A stretch of 31,350 nucleotides of DNA. Source: Desulfuromonas sp. GTDB lineage: Bacteria > Desulfobacterota > Desulfuromonadia > Desulfuromonadales > SZUA-401. Made by a program: the position numbers and the translations under genes. Positions 17,178 to 26,344 of the stretch are shown piece after piece; position 1 is the stretch's first letter, and each line of letters opens with the position of its first letter. The notes under the pieces are model-generated. The model searched no databases. It saw only the letters and a program-made list of their open reading frames with translations, and was not told the origin of the DNA. The stretch spans positions 1 through 31,350 of the forward strand of contig PKUI01000154.1 in assembly GCA_002869605.1 (NCBI GenBank), in the 5' to 3' direction.

Positions 17178-17395
17178 CAACCCTCCCTCTCGGACCCGGA
17201 GCGGCGCCCACGCAGCGTTTCAAGCGAAAAACCGAAATAGTTCAGGCACAGGTAGAGGGTCGCCACCGCTGTCGCTTCATCCAGGTTGCCGATCAACGGA
17301 AGATTGTCCGGGATCAGTTCGAACAGACCGGCCCCGGGGTTGAGCAGATAAACAAAACAGAAGAGACCAAGCAGGAAGGCACCAACTTTTTTCAT
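17177..17395 (-). CDS. Small membrane protein, DUF1232 (YkvA)-like
   Basis: This 72-residue protein has a hydrophobic N-terminal segment (VGAFLLGLFCFVYLLNPGAG), then LIPDNLPLIGNLDEATAVAT. The latter resembles the core of DUF1232/YkvA proteins (PDFIPxxGxLDDA), and a second hydrophobic stretch follows. The C-terminal tail is basic and should face the cytoplasm. The family is widespread and of unknown function. The ATG at 17395 has GAGG 6 nt upstream. It overlaps the next gene by one base (TGATG), so the two small genes form a unit. It is divergent from the Ste24-type protease gene. Confidence 0.68.
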   Translation of the reverse strand: MKKVGAFLLGLFCFVYLLNPGAGLFELIPDNLPLIGNLDEATAVATLYLCLNYFGFSLETLRGRRSGSEREG

Positions 17396-17487
17396 AAAAA
17401 CCTCGGGACTGGAGTAGCTGCATCATCTTAGAACAAGAAGCGTCACGAGGCAATCGCTGCTCTTCCCGCCCACATCGCCAGATAAGC

Positions 17488-17516
17488 CTGGCACGTGCGC
17501 GTAAAATCAGTATAAT
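17488..17516 (+). promoter_or_regulatory. Predicted promoter giving a nearly leaderless transcript
   Basis: CTGGCA (17488-17493), a 17-nt spacer and a perfect TATAAT (17511-17516). The expected start is about 17523, one or two bases before the ATG at 17525. The intervening CCCACCCC contains no Shine-Dalgarno sequence. Confidence 0.6.
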
Positions 17517-17524
17517 CCCACCCC

Positions 17525-18751
17525 ATGACAACGCTAATCATTCTTCTCTACCTCGCCGTCCTTACCGTTCAGTGCGGGCTCCATCGCCTCAATAACCACC
17601 ACCTCAGAGCTCATGGGCACCAGGTTCCGAGCGGCTTCGAAACGGTGATCGACGCGCAGAATCTGGCGCGGTCTTCCGACTACACCCTCGCCAAGGGCCA
17701 GCTGTCGCTGATCCGCCGCCTGTTCGACAGCGGCCTCACCCTGCTGTTCGTCTTCGGCGGACTGCTCGCCTGGTACGACGGCTGGCTCGGCAGCTTCAAC
17801 TTCGGTTTCATCGGCGCGGGGCTCGCCTTCTTTCTGCTGTTGTCTCTGGTGCAGGGTCTGCTCGGCCTGCCCTTCGATCTTTATAACCACTTCCGGATTG
17901 AGAAGCGCTTCGGCTTCAACCACATGAGCCTCAAGCTCTGGTGTGCCGATCAGCTCAAGACCGCACTGCTTTCGACTCTGCTCATGTCGCTGTTGATCTG
18001 CGCCGCCCTGTGGCTGATTAAAGCTGCGCCGCAGACCTGGTGGCTATGGGTATGGGGACTGCTGGTCGGCTTCGCGCTGCTGATGATGGTGCTCTCGCCC
18101 TACCTGATCGAGCCGCTGTTCTTCAAGTTCGAGCCGCTTCAGGTCGAAGGTCTCGAGGCGCAAATCCGCGCCATGATGGAGAAGGCCGGCCTGTCGGTGA
18201 GCAAGGTGCTGCAGGTCGATGCCTCGAAGCGCAGCGGACACTCCAACGCTTATTTCACCGGTCTCGGCAAGCAGAAGCGGGTGGTGCTGTTCGACACCCT
18301 GCTCGCGCAACTCGACAACCAGCAGATCCTGGCGGTGCTCGCCCACGAACTCGGACACATGAAGAAGAAGCACATCGTCAAGCGCCTGCTGCTGATGGCC
18401 ACTGTCGCCCTGTTCTACTGCTGGCTGACCTGGGTGCTGATCGACTGGGCGGGGCTCCCCGCGTTGGTCGGGCTCGATGCGGCGAGCTTCTACGCGCGGG
18501 TGGTGATCCTGTTCTTCCTCGCCGGGATTCTCACCTTCCCGCTCACGCCGCTGTTCAGCCTGCTGTCGCGCCGTGACGAGTACCAGGCCGACCGCTTCGC
18601 CTGCGAGCTGCACGGTAACCCCGAAGATCTGGCCAGCGCGCTGGTCGAGATGAGCCACAAGAACCTCGCCAACCTCCACCCGCATCCACTCTACGCGCGT
18701 TTCTACTACTCGCATCCGCCGGTGGTTGAGAGGGTGAATAATCTGCGATAA
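17525..18751 (+). CDS. M48 family membrane zinc peptidase, Ste24/CAAX-protease type
   Basis: This 408-residue integral membrane protease starts with a membrane helix (LIILLYLAVLTVQ), then NNHHLRAHGHQVPSGFETVI, typical of Ste24-like enzymes. Further helices follow near LFVFGGLLAWYDG, FFLLLSLVQGLLGL and TWWLWVWGLLVGFALLMMVL. The catalytic HELGH is at residues 274-278 (context VLAHELGHMKKKH) and the third zinc ligand is Glu352 in EYQADRF. A final NLANLHPHPLYARFYYSHPP is also conserved. Bacterial members probably degrade membrane proteins rather than process CAAX boxes. Start choice follows family alignment at TM1. No ribosome-binding site is present, and the promoter abuts the start codon. Confidence 0.92.
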   Translation: MTTLIILLYLAVLTVQCGLHRLNNHHLRAHGHQVPSGFETVIDAQNLARSSDYTLAKGQLSLIRRLFDSGLTLLFVFGGLLAWYDGWLGSFNFGFIGAGLAFFLLLSLVQGLLGLPFDLYNHFRIEKRFGFNHMSLKLWCADQLKTALLSTLLMSLLICAALWLIKAAPQTWWLWVWGLLVGFALLMMVLSPYLIEPLFFKFEPLQVEGLEAQIRAMMEKAGLSVSKVLQVDASKRSGHSNAYFTGLGKQKRVVLFDTLLAQLDNQQILAVLAHELGHMKKKHIVKRLLLMATVALFYCWLTWVLIDWAGLPALVGLDAASFYARVVILFFLAGILTFPLTPLFSLLSRRDEYQADRFACELHGNPEDLASALVEMSHKNLANLHPHPLYARFYYSHPPVVERVNNLR

Positions 18752-18784
18752 ACCTTGAGAAAAAACTGAAACGTAATCAAAACT

Positions 18785-19096
18785 GCCGGGGGTGCCCGGC
18801 AGCACCTTACTTTTCTTTGATGGCAAAGAAAAGTAAGCAAAAGAAAGCCACCCCGAACTGCCATGAAACAGTCCAAGGCGTATCCCTCTCCCGTGTAACG
18901 CCGCCGGAGCAGCGACGCTTAGCGCCGAAACAGGCCGAAGAGTTGAGCGCAGCGAATGGCGAAGGCCCGGCGGGAAGCGTCGTTGCGCAGGGAACCCGCC
19001 GATCCTCAGCGGGCAAGGAGCCCGGGCGCCCTTTTCTGCTTACTCTTTTGGGGCGTTACAAAAGAGTAAGACGGCGTGCGGGGCCGCGACCCCGCG
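18785..19096 (+). repeat. Dispersed hairpin-bounded element, copy D (about 312 bp, internally deleted, forward)
   Basis: Both terminal hairpins are intact (18806-18837 and 19039-19070), but about 122 bp of the interior is missing. The sequence jumps from CACCCCGAACT directly to GCCATGAAACAG, losing the TTTTAATCC inverted pair. Its far palindrome is GCGGGGCCGCGACCCCGC. It lies between the convergent Ste24-type protease and thioredoxin-like genes. Confidence 0.9.
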
Positions 19097-19117
19097 ACCT
19101 TGAAACGCATGAACGCA

Positions 19118-19153
19118 AAGAAGGGGACAGCCTATATGGACTGTCCCCTTCTT
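19118..19153. terminator. Perfect 13-bp hairpin between convergent genes (bidirectional terminator or REP unit)
   Basis: AAGAAGGGGACAG and its exact complement CTGTCCCCTTCTT enclose a 10-nt loop that can itself add two pairs. On the plus strand the last arm runs into TTCC; on the minus strand it lies 23 nt past the thioredoxin-like gene stop. GGGGACAG-type palindromes also occur as REP elements in many genomes, so a repeat origin is possible. Confidence 0.6.
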
Positions 19154-19176
19154 TTCCTTACCCTTCTATACACCAA

Positions 19177-20289
19177 CTACGGCTCCAGCAACCCCTTGCT
19201 CCGCAACTCCTCAAGCAGCTCCCGTCCCCGATTCAGGTCATCGAAGATGATCGCCGAGGTCATGGTGGCGCTGGTCACCGCATCGACCTTGGCGCTGAAC
19301 GTCCAGCCCCCGGCCAGCGGCCTGCCGACCACCCGCCGGGTGAACTGCGCGACCTCCGCTTCGTCCCACTCGACGTTGCCGTACTTGGTCAGATGCAGTG
19401 GCTTGAAAGAGAGCACCATACCGCTGGCATCAAAGACATAAAAGAAATGCACGCTGTGACAGATATCGCAGATCGCCGAGCGGCTGGCAACCTCGGCGAA
19501 CAGTGGCTGGCGTCTGCCGTCACGCACCACGCTGGCCGTGTAGACCTGGCGCCCGCTCGGAAGCGTCCGCAGCCGAACCTCTTCCACCGCCTCGCCCTGC
19601 TCGGCGAAGGCCACAGCGATCATGCCTTCCAGCTCCGCAGCCGATTGCGGCGGCTGCAGCAGTTCGCCATCCGACTGCTCCAGCGGCGGCAAGGTGGCGA
19701 AGTCGCTGACCTTCATCTGCAGCATCTGCTTGAGATAGTCAAACAGCTCCTGCATCTTGTCATCGCCGCCGAGATGGGTATCGGCGATCACACCGATATC
19801 CCCCGGCTGGTCACGCAACACGTAGAGGGTAAACGGGGTGCGTCCCGCATTCAGGGCGCGGTGCAGGTCAAAGTGGCGATCGGAGACCACCGGGAAGGCA
19901 ACCTCGTAGATATCGACGAAATCGGCGATGTCCTCGCTGTCGTTGGCCACCGCCACGCCGAGCATCTTGACCCGGCCGCGGGTGGCAGGATCGGCCTCGA
20001 GCATCTGGTAGAGCTCGTTGTAAGGCTTGGTCTGCCTTCGGCAGTGGGGACAGAGGATATTGAGGATTTCGACCAGCACCACCTTCCCCTCGACCTGTCG
20101 CAGGGTAAAGGGCTGATCATCCTGCAGGCCGAGGTAGGCGCGCTGTGCCGAATCCTGCGGCGCGGGCAACGGCACCTCCGGGAAGGTCTCACCACTGCCG
20201 AGCGAGGGGACCAGCAGACAGGCGGCCAGCGATAGCAGTACCAGGCATTGAACGATGCGGAGCGGATGTCGAAGCGTCTTTTTCAGCAC
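19177..20289 (-). CDS. Exported thioredoxin-like protein with CXXCH motif and FMN-binding-like C-terminus
   Basis: This 370-residue predicted envelope redox protein starts with a signal-like segment (RIVQCLVLLSLAACLLVPS); LAAC at Cys24 could be a lipobox. A TlpA/thioredoxin-like domain follows (GKVVLVEILNILCPHC), with redox motif CPHC at residues 80-83. The C-terminal part has CDICH at residues 274-278, which fits the CXXCH heme c attachment pattern, and near residues 335-343 DAVTSATMTS, which resembles the D-[AS]-x-SGAT motif of FMN_bind domains. This combination suggests electron transfer between a thiol pair and bound cofactors, but heme and FMN binding are inferred. I chose GTG 20289 because GGAGGT lies 5 nt upstream; the frame is open to 20343 without a ribosome-binding site. 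Confidence 0.78.
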   Translation of the reverse strand: MLKKTLRHPLRIVQCLVLLSLAACLLVPSLGSGETFPEVPLPAPQDSAQRAYLGLQDDQPFTLRQVEGKVVLVEILNILCPHCRRQTKPYNELYQMLEADPATRGRVKMLGVAVANDSEDIADFVDIYEVAFPVVSDRHFDLHRALNAGRTPFTLYVLRDQPGDIGVIADTHLGGDDKMQELFDYLKQMLQMKVSDFATLPPLEQSDGELLQPPQSAAELEGMIAVAFAEQGEAVEEVRLRTLPSGRQVYTASVVRDGRRQPLFAEVASRSAICDICHSVHFFYVFDASGMVLSFKPLHLTKYGNVEWDEAEVAQFTRRVVGRPLAGGWTFSAKVDAVTSATMTSAIIFDDLNRGRELLEELRSKGLLEP

Positions 20290-20482
20290 GGTCACCTCCG
20301 AAGTAAACGAATTCAAGGACAGGCGATGTTCAGAGGATAGCACGCGGTGTGCATGCTGTCAGTCCTGACGCGATCGTTGGGCACCTTGTCTGCAGCAAGC
20401 ACCTCATTGATCACCTGAAGTCTCTGATGTTCAAAGCAAAAAACACTCGCAACAAAAGCTACCACTAGGCGCAGCAGCAAAG

Positions 20483-21097
20483 TTAGGCCCATAACAGGCT
20501 TGCGGCAAGGCTCCACATCACACAGCCAATCAGTACGTCAAGGACCTTCCACGCGGTCTCCTTGCGAAACAACGGGGTCAGCAACCGGGCCCCGTATCCG
20601 AGGCTGTAAAACCACGCCAACGACGCACTCATCGCCCCGACGGCGAAGAAGGCCCGCTCGTGGGCAGGATGCTGGGCGGCAATGCTGCCGAGCAACACGA
20701 CTGTATCGAGATAGACATGCGGGTTTAGCAGCGTCAGCGCCAGCGTCGTCATGATCGCCCACTGCATGCTGTTCGTGCCTTTGTCCGCCTCGTCGACCTT
20801 CAGCGATCCGCCCTTGACGGCTGCGTAAAACGACTTCACCCCGTAGGCGAACAGGAACAGCGCACCGCCCCAGCGGGCCACATTCATAAGCAGCGCGGAA
20901 GACGACACCAGGGTACCGAAACCTGCCACCCCTAGAAGAATAAGCAGCGCATCACAGGCAAAGCAGATCGTGCAGATCGTAAAGACATACTCGCGGCGCA
21001 ACCCCTGCCGCAGTACGAAAGCATTCTGGCTGCCGATCGCGATGATCAGGCTCGCGCCCAGTGAAAATCCCTGCAGTAACGGCGTCAGCATCGACAT
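20483..21097 (-). CDS. argO: LysE/ArgO family amino-acid exporter
   Basis: This 204-residue inner-membrane protein with about six hydrophobic segments is predicted to export arginine or another basic amino acid. Match to ArgO is clear at [20 protein letters not shown] near the N-terminus, at [20 protein letters not shown] in the middle, and at the end ([15 protein letters not shown]). Length equals the family norm. The ATG at 21097 lies 13 bp inside the preceding phosphotransferase-like gene, so it is translationally coupled and the last gene of the cmoA operon. An alternative ATG lies two codons later. The 193-bp gap downstream holds no gene I can support. Confidence 0.85.
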   Translation of the reverse strand: MSMLTPLLQGFSLGASLIIAIGSQNAFVLRQGLRREYVFTICTICFACDALLILLGVAGFGTLVSSSALLMNVARWGGALFLFAYGVKSFYAAVKGGSLKVDEADKGTNSMQWAIMTTLALTLLNPHVYLDTVVLLGSIAAQHPAHERAFFAVGAMSASLAWFYSLGYGARLLTPLFRKETAWKVLDVLIGCVMWSLAASLLWA

Positions 21098-22083
21098 CCC
21101 CGCCGATTATCTGCAAGCTGCCGCAGCATCTCCCGCGCCAGCTGTTCACTGTAGGTATTGAGCTTCCAATGCCCCGGGCTCCAGCCCTTTAGAAAACGGT
21201 GAAAATCGGTCCAGGCAACCGGGAACAGAGCACGCCACTCGGCTTCGAGGGCCCCTCCGTCAAGCTGCGGTTGGTAAACCTTCAGCATCCGCTCCAAGGT
21301 GGCAAAGTAGTAATCGAGCAGCTGCGGCACCTGCTTTCGACAATCCTCTTCCCCTAGACAGCTGCCGATAAAGTAGGCCACGTCCTGCATGCCGCAGCCG
21401 CCGCCGACGTACTGGAAGTCGACCGCTGCTACCCCTTGACCCTCGTCTGCGAAACAGAAGTTGGCGAGCTTGGCGTCACCGTGCACCAGGGTTCGGAAGC
21501 GGCATTCACGCAGCAGCCGGTCGAGCTCGGGAGCTGCCGCCTTCAGTGCCGGATCATCGAGAGCCTGCAGCTCATCGGGGCGAGTAGCTAAATGCCAGTA
21601 GGTCCCCTGCGGCCACAACCCGCACGGTTCGTCGCCGAGGAAGGTGGCGTGGAAGTTCGCCAGCCAGTCGAGGCAGAGGCGCAGCTCCTGAGGCGTGACC
21701 TCCGTCCTGCGCTGCGCAAAGCCGGCGGCATCGAGATCTTCGAAGACCATCAGCGTTTCGTCACCACAACTCTCGATGGCCAGGCAGTGCGGCACCCGGC
21801 AGCCGGACCCACAACGTGAGCTCCAGTCGCGGTACCAGGCGCTTTCGACCTGGTAGGAGCGCAGCTTGCGCTGGTGAGAGAGCTCCGTGTTCCAGCCGCG
21901 CGGATGCCCGTCCTGCTCCGGGAGGCGCACCTGCTTGACCACCACGCTCGCGCAGCGGCCGCCGTGCACCCGGTAGCGCAGGGTTGCACCGTAGCCGCTC
22001 CAGAGTTCCTGGATCCCCTCGACCAGCTCGAGCGACGTGCCGCCGGTAGCGCCCAGAATCAGCGCGGCGGCAGCGTCAGGCAT
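21085..22083 (-). CDS. Aminoglycoside phosphotransferase/ecdysteroid kinase-like protein
   Basis: This 332-residue cytoplasmic small-molecule kinase of the APH/EcKL superfamily has an ATP-binding Lys near residue 50 (SVVVKQVRL), the catalytic Brenner motif HGDAKLAN at 201-208 with Asp203, and the metal-binding VDFQ with Asp222. All key residues are present, so it should be active. The substrate is unknown; resistance is not implied, since most members phosphorylate choline, sugars or other metabolites. The frame is open upstream to 22143, but the ATG at 22083 overlaps the preceding stop by 8 bp and gives the expected family length. It sits between a YcxB-like gene and argO in a tight operon. 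Confidence 0.78.
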   Translation of the reverse strand: MPDAAAALILGATGGTSLELVEGIQELWSGYGATLRYRVHGGRCASVVVKQVRLPEQDGHPRGWNTELSHQRKLRSYQVESAWYRDWSSRCGSGCRVPHCLAIESCGDETLMVFEDLDAAGFAQRRTEVTPQELRLCLDWLANFHATFLGDEPCGLWPQGTYWHLATRPDELQALDDPALKAAAPELDRLLRECRFRTLVHGDAKLANFCFADEGQGVAAVDFQYVGGGCGMQDVAYFIGSCLGEEDCRKQVPQLLDYYFATLERMLKVYQPQLDGGALEAEWRALFPVAWTDFHRFLKGWSPGHWKLNTYSEQLAREMLRQLADNRRGCRC

Positions 22084-22588
22084 CGTTGCGGCCCAGGTCG
22101 GCAACTTCGGCTGCGGCAAGGATCTCGACGATGCGTGTGGCATCGCCGGCGGTCATGGCTTCGAGCGGAATAAAGAAGAAGGCGTGCTGGTCGTGATAGA
22201 GCAGGAAGCCGGGTTCAAGCTTGCGATACCCGGCGAAGTTATCCCACGGCTGGCTGTAGCCGGCGTTCTCGCTCCGTACCGAAAGCTCGCCGGGGGAGAT
22301 CGCTACCGACAGCTCGGCGCCGTAGAAGGGGTGCTTGCGGGCGGTGCGCAACGAGCGGATCACCAGCAGCGGCTTCGACAGCACCCCGAACAGGCCGGTT
22401 GCCATAAGCAGCGAGGCGATCGAGATGTTGGCGTAGAAACCGCCGAAACCGAGACAGGCGATGACGATGCAGACCACGCCCCACAGGTAACGCTGCGTAA
22501 GCGATTTCTCGCAGCCATAGTGCGCCTCGAAAAAACGGCGCCACAGCTCCTTGCTGAGGCTATAGGTGAGCAGGATGGTTTCAGGCAT
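22076..22588 (-). CDS. YcxB-like membrane protein
   Basis: This 170-residue protein begins [20 protein letters not shown], followed by two closely spaced membrane helices ([19 protein letters not shown] and [20 protein letters not shown]). A soluble C-terminal domain has [20 protein letters not shown] and [18 protein letters not shown], the pattern of YcxB-like domains. Function of the family is unknown. The ATG at 22588 has GAGGTG 7 nt upstream and starts 5 bp after the helicase stop; the longer open frame to 22774 lies inside that gene and is a shadow. Position in the operon suggests coexpression with the helicase and kinase-like genes. Confidence 0.72.
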   Translation of the reverse strand: MPETILLTYSLSKELWRRFFEAHYGCEKSLTQRYLWGVVCIVIACLGFGGFYANISIASLLMATGLFGVLSKPLLVIRSLRTARKHPFYGAELSVAISPGELSVRSENAGYSQPWDNFAGYRKLEPGFLLYHDQHAFFFIPLEAMTAGDATRIVEILAAAEVADLGRNDA

Positions 22589-22593
22589 AGTTT

Positions 22594-24564
22594 TCACCTC
22601 AGGGCGTACAGCGTCTCGTTGGTTTTCCGCCAACCCGGCTGCTCGCCGGAGAACAGGGGTGACAGGGGCTGGTAGTGGTAGACCGCCAGCCGTTCGCAGG
22701 CGCGGGTGATCGCCACGTAGAGCAGGTTCTGGCCGATCTCGCTCACCGGATAGGCGCGCTCGCTCGGGTTCCACAGGATAACCCCGGTGAACTCGAGCCC
22801 CTTCACCTGGTGGGCGGTGGTGATCAGTATCCCCGGTTCGAAGGAGAGATCGGCGGTCTGCAACCGCACCCCGGGCAACCCCTTAAGCGCCTCGTGAACC
22901 ACGAAGGCCTCCTGGCGGAAGCGGCAGATGATCGCCGTCAGGCTGTGATGCTCACGGGCGAGCAGTGCACCGACCGCGCGTCGCAGCGCATCCAGCGCCA
23001 CGTCCTGGCTGTCATAGTGGTGCAGGCGCGGCTTGGCACCATCGTTGACCACCTCCCCCAACGCGCGCCCGGCAACCTTTGCCGCAAGCGTCATGATCGG
23101 GCGGGTCGAGCGGTAGCTGATCGCCAGTTCACCGGCTGCGAGCCCGGATCCCTGCAGCTCGAGTTGAAAGGCCGAGAACCCGGCGGCGTCGACGAATTCA
23201 AGGATCTTCTGCCTCTCATCGGCGCAGACCGTCAGGCTGCGGCGACGGGTGGTGGCATCCATCAGCGCATGCAGTTCGACCAGCGACAGGTCCTGGGCCT
23301 CATCGATCAGCACGTGGTCGTACCAGCCGAGCGCCCCGGGGATCTCAGCACCGGCGCGGCGCAGCTGGGCAAGGTGGATCAGCGGTCCGGCGTCATCGAA
23401 ACTGATCGCCTCGCAGCCCGGCTCGAGCAGCCGCTCCCCTTGACGGGCCAGGGACTCGAGCCGCTCGGGGTCATCACAATGGCGGCGCAGAAGCGCGCCG
23501 TCACGGTAGAAGGCACCGAGGTCGGCCAGCGGCGAAGAGTCAGCCGGTCGCGCGGCGTACTCGCGCAGCGCCTCGAAGAAGGCGACGCTCTTTTTCAGCG
23601 CCGTCAACCCGGCATCACGGGTCGGTACGAAGCGCAGCTTCAGGTCGAGTCCACGCAGCGCCCGTAGCGCCCAGGAGTGAAAGGTCTCCACCGGCAGCTC
23701 GGGGGTAAGCAGCTCCTGCGAGCTCTTCTTCACGTAGTTGCACAGCGAGCGGTTGAACATCACCACCAGGCAACGGTTGGGGCGGAAGCGCTCGGGCTGG
23801 TTGAACACCAGGTAGGAGAGCCGGTGCAGGGCGACGGTGGTCTTGCCGCAGCCGGCGCCGCCGGTCAGGTACAGGCAGCCGTCGCTGTTGCGGGTAATCA
23901 GCCCGAACTGCTCGCGCGAAATCAGCGCCACGATATCGACCATGCGGTGGTCGCCGCTCTGCTCCTTGCGCAGGGCACTGACGTTGGAACGCTGCGGATC
24001 GCACCACTGCCCGTCCCGCTTCTCGTAGGCGGTGCGGCCGCGCTGCAGGCTGCGCAGCTCGCGGCTGACGATGCCGTAGGCGAGCTTCTGTTCGATGACG
24101 CCGCTGCGCTCCCGCTCGCCGATATCCTCCTCGTACTCCTCCCCCTCATCCCACTCGTAGTAGAGTTTCGAGATCTCCGCCCGGCGCCAGTCGGTAACCA
24201 GCACCCGGTTGCCGAGCATCAGCCCCTGTTTGCCGAACAGGATGTGCTTGCGGCCGATCGCCGGGTCATCGTCGCGAATTGCGATGCCGGCGAGATAGGG
24301 GGTGGCAATCTCTTCAAAGGGGATCAGGTACTTGGCCGGATCGTACTGGGAGAGCCGCTCGATCTCTTCGGTCAGCTTGTCGATCTCGCGCGGGTTGTTG
24401 CTCGCCAGCCGCTCATGTTCGATCTCGCGCAGTTTCTGCTTGTGTGCACCGAGCTTCTGTTTGCGTTCGCTGTTATAGGCATCGGCGCCGACACAGATCT
24501 CGTCCAGGCGTTGTTCTTCATCAACAATCAGCTGCGCTGCAGCCGCGTGCAAATCATGACTCAT
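22594..24564 (-). CDS. HelD-like superfamily 1 helicase/ATPase
   Basis: This 656-residue cytoplasmic protein is related to UvrD and HelD. An N-terminal charged, coiled-coil-like region (QKLGAHKQKLREIEHERLAS, about residues 36-75) precedes the ATPase, as in HelD proteins that reach into RNA polymerase. Walker A is GGAGCGKTT (235-243, Lys241), Walker B DEAQD (421-425), motif IV-like AISYRSTRPI, motif V TTAHQVKGLEF, and motif VI VAITRACERLAVYHY. All helicase motifs are intact. Length is near E. coli HelD (684). Function may be RNA polymerase recycling or DNA unwinding; sequence alone does not decide. It lies 24 bp after cmoB and 5 bp before the YcxB-like gene. The long antisense frame 23677-25494 is a shadow. 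Confidence 0.82.
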   Translation of the reverse strand: MSHDLHAAAAQLIVDEEQRLDEICVGADAYNSERKQKLGAHKQKLREIEHERLASNNPREIDKLTEEIERLSQYDPAKYLIPFEEIATPYLAGIAIRDDDPAIGRKHILFGKQGLMLGNRVLVTDWRRAEISKLYYEWDEGEEYEEDIGERERSGVIEQKLAYGIVSRELRSLQRGRTAYEKRDGQWCDPQRSNVSALRKEQSGDHRMVDIVALISREQFGLITRNSDGCLYLTGGAGCGKTTVALHRLSYLVFNQPERFRPNRCLVVMFNRSLCNYVKKSSQELLTPELPVETFHSWALRALRGLDLKLRFVPTRDAGLTALKKSVAFFEALREYAARPADSSPLADLGAFYRDGALLRRHCDDPERLESLARQGERLLEPGCEAISFDDAGPLIHLAQLRRAGAEIPGALGWYDHVLIDEAQDLSLVELHALMDATTRRRSLTVCADERQKILEFVDAAGFSAFQLELQGSGLAAGELAISYRSTRPIMTLAAKVAGRALGEVVNDGAKPRLHHYDSQDVALDALRRAVGALLAREHHSLTAIICRFRQEAFVVHEALKGLPGVRLQTADLSFEPGILITTAHQVKGLEFTGVILWNPSERAYPVSEIGQNLLYVAITRACERLAVYHYQPLSPLFSGEQPGWRKTNETLYALR

Positions 24565-24588
24565 GGTATCTCGGTAGCGTATTGCAGG

Positions 24589-25572
24589 TTACGGTTTCAC
24601 GGCAGTAAAAACTGCACGCAGCGGAGCCGGGTGCCCCTCGATGGTCCGGGTGGTGTCGTCGGGGTCGAGAAAGTCGGGGAGCGACTCGAAGGTCATCCAC
24701 TCGGTGGTGCGTTGCTCGTCGCGGCTCGTCGCTGTCACGTCGACACAGCGCACATCGCGAAAGCCGCTGCGCGCCAGCCACTGCACCAGGGTCGGCACGC
24801 TCGGCAGAAACCAGACGTTGCGCATCTTGGCGTAGCGCCCAGGCGGCAAAAAGGCATACCCTTCCTCTCCCTCTACCACCAGGGTCTCAAGCACCAGCTC
24901 GCCACCGTTTTTCAGGCAACCCTTCAGCTCCAGCAGGTGGTCGAGCGGCGAACGCCGGTGATACAGTACCCCCATGGAGAAGACCGTGTCGAAGCAGCCG
25001 AGCTCCGCCGGCAGCTCCTCGATCCCGATTGGCAGCAGGTGATGCTGCGGGTCGTTGAGGTAGGTCTGGAACAGTTGAAACTGCAGCACCGAGACCAGGG
25101 TCGGATCGATGCCGACCACCATCTCCGCGCCGGCCCCGCGCATGCGCCAGCCGTAGTAGCCGTTGCCGCAGCCGACATCGAGCACCGCGCGCCCGGACAG
25201 CGGCGCGATATGCGGCGCGACCCGCTGCCACTTCCAGTCGGAGCGCCACTCGGTGTCGATGGTCACCCCGAACAGCTCCAGCGGCCCCTTGCGCCAGGGG
25301 TGGAAGGCCATCAGGGTGTCTATGAGCTGCTGTTCGGGAGTATCGCCGAGGTCGTCGGGTGTACCTATCGCGACCCGCTGTGCGAGTTCCACCCGCGACG
25401 GGCGGACCTGCGGCAGCGCAGCGAGCGCCGGCAGCCACTCGGCCATGCGCCCGTGGCATGCAGGAGCGAGCTTGTGCGGCAAGCTCTCGCGTAGCTGCGC
25501 GACCCACGCCGACTGCCCACGTGCCTCGAGCCAAGCGTAGAGGCTCTCGTAGGGGACCACCGGCAGCGTCAT
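24589..25572 (-). CDS. cmoB: tRNA U34 carboxymethyltransferase CmoB
   Basis: CmoB transfers a carboxymethyl group from carboxy-SAM to 5-hydroxyuridine at tRNA position 34, giving cmo5U, which widens wobble decoding. This 327-residue protein is close to the E. coli length (323). The N-terminal region with [20 protein letters not shown] (about 90-109) is family-specific. The SAM-type motif LDVGCGNG is at 131-138, and [17 protein letters not shown] and [13 protein letters not shown] follow as in CmoB. Its start overlaps the cmoA stop by 4 bp, so the two enzymes of the last two steps are translated together. Confidence 0.95.
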   Translation of the reverse strand: MTLPVVPYESLYAWLEARGQSAWVAQLRESLPHKLAPACHGRMAEWLPALAALPQVRPSRVELAQRVAIGTPDDLGDTPEQQLIDTLMAFHPWRKGPLELFGVTIDTEWRSDWKWQRVAPHIAPLSGRAVLDVGCGNGYYGWRMRGAGAEMVVGIDPTLVSVLQFQLFQTYLNDPQHHLLPIGIEELPAELGCFDTVFSMGVLYHRRSPLDHLLELKGCLKNGGELVLETLVVEGEEGYAFLPPGRYAKMRNVWFLPSVPTLVQWLARSGFRDVRCVDVTATSRDEQRTTEWMTFESLPDFLDPDDTTRTIEGHPAPLRAVFTAVKP

Positions 25573-26300
25573 TTGAGCGCCACCAGCGAAGCGAAGTTGA
25601 AGGCCTGGAAGTAGATGTCGCCAAAAGCGAAACCGGCCTGATTGAGGCGCGCCTGGTGGACTTTCAGGGTTTCGGGGATCATCACCTTCTCCAGCGCGCT
25701 GCGCTTCTGGCTGATCTCCAGGTCGCTGTACCCCTGGGCGCGCTTGAAGTCGTGGTGCAGGGTCTCATGGAACTGCTGGCGCCCCTCTTCCTCGAAGGCG
25801 ATCTTCTCGGAAAGCACCAGAATGCCACCGGGGCGCAATCCCTGGTAGATGCGGGTGAGCAGCGCCAGGCGCTGCGCCGGCGGGATGAATTGCAGGGTAA
25901 AGTTGAGCACCACCACCGAGGCGTCCTCGATGGCAATGTTCTGGATGTCGTCGCATACCAGCTCCACCGGCATGCTGCCGGGGTCGCGCGCCAGCAGCTC
26001 GCGAGCCTTGTCGATCATCGCCGGGGAGTTGTCGACGCCGATAATCGTGCAGCCTGGCTGCGTGATGCGCTGACGCATCGCCAGCGACACCGCGCCGAGG
26101 GAGCAGCCGAGGTCGTAGCAGCGGCTGCCGGCCTGCGCGTAGCGCGCCGCGAGCAGGCCGATGGTGGTGATCAGCATGCCGTAGCCCGGCACCGAGCGCT
26201 GGATCATGTCGGGGAACACATCGACCACCTTCTCGTCGAAATCGAAGTCGACCAGCTCGTTCAGTGGGGTGGCGTAGATGTCGTCGTGTTTCTTGCTCAC
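25569..26300 (-). CDS. cmoA: Carboxy-SAM synthase CmoA
   Basis: CmoA makes carboxy-S-adenosylmethionine from SAM and prephenate, the cofactor used by CmoB. The 243-residue protein is full length (E. coli 247). [20 protein letters not shown] at residues 21-40 is the family signature. The cofactor-binding motif YDLGCSLGA is at 62-70. Other conserved blocks are [23 protein letters not shown] and [15 protein letters not shown] lies 7 nt before the ATG at 26300, and a good promoter lies about 45 bp upstream. It is the first gene of the six-gene operon that runs to argO. Confidence 0.95.
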   Translation of the reverse strand: MSKKHDDIYATPLNELVDFDFDEKVVDVFPDMIQRSVPGYGMLITTIGLLAARYAQAGSRCYDLGCSLGAVSLAMRQRITQPGCTIIGVDNSPAMIDKARELLARDPGSMPVELVCDDIQNIAIEDASVVVLNFTLQFIPPAQRLALLTRIYQGLRPGGILVLSEKIAFEEEGRQQFHETLHHDFKRAQGYSDLEISQKRSALEKVMIPETLKVHQARLNQAGFAFGDIYFQAFNFASLVALK

Positions 26301-26344
26301 GGGGTGTTGTCCTTGTTCACGTGCTGCGGGTTGAGAGTGGGCTG

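Noticed and set aside
23677..25494. 605-codon open frame antisense to the helicase and cmoB
   Set aside because: It crosses two well-supported genes and shows no family features.
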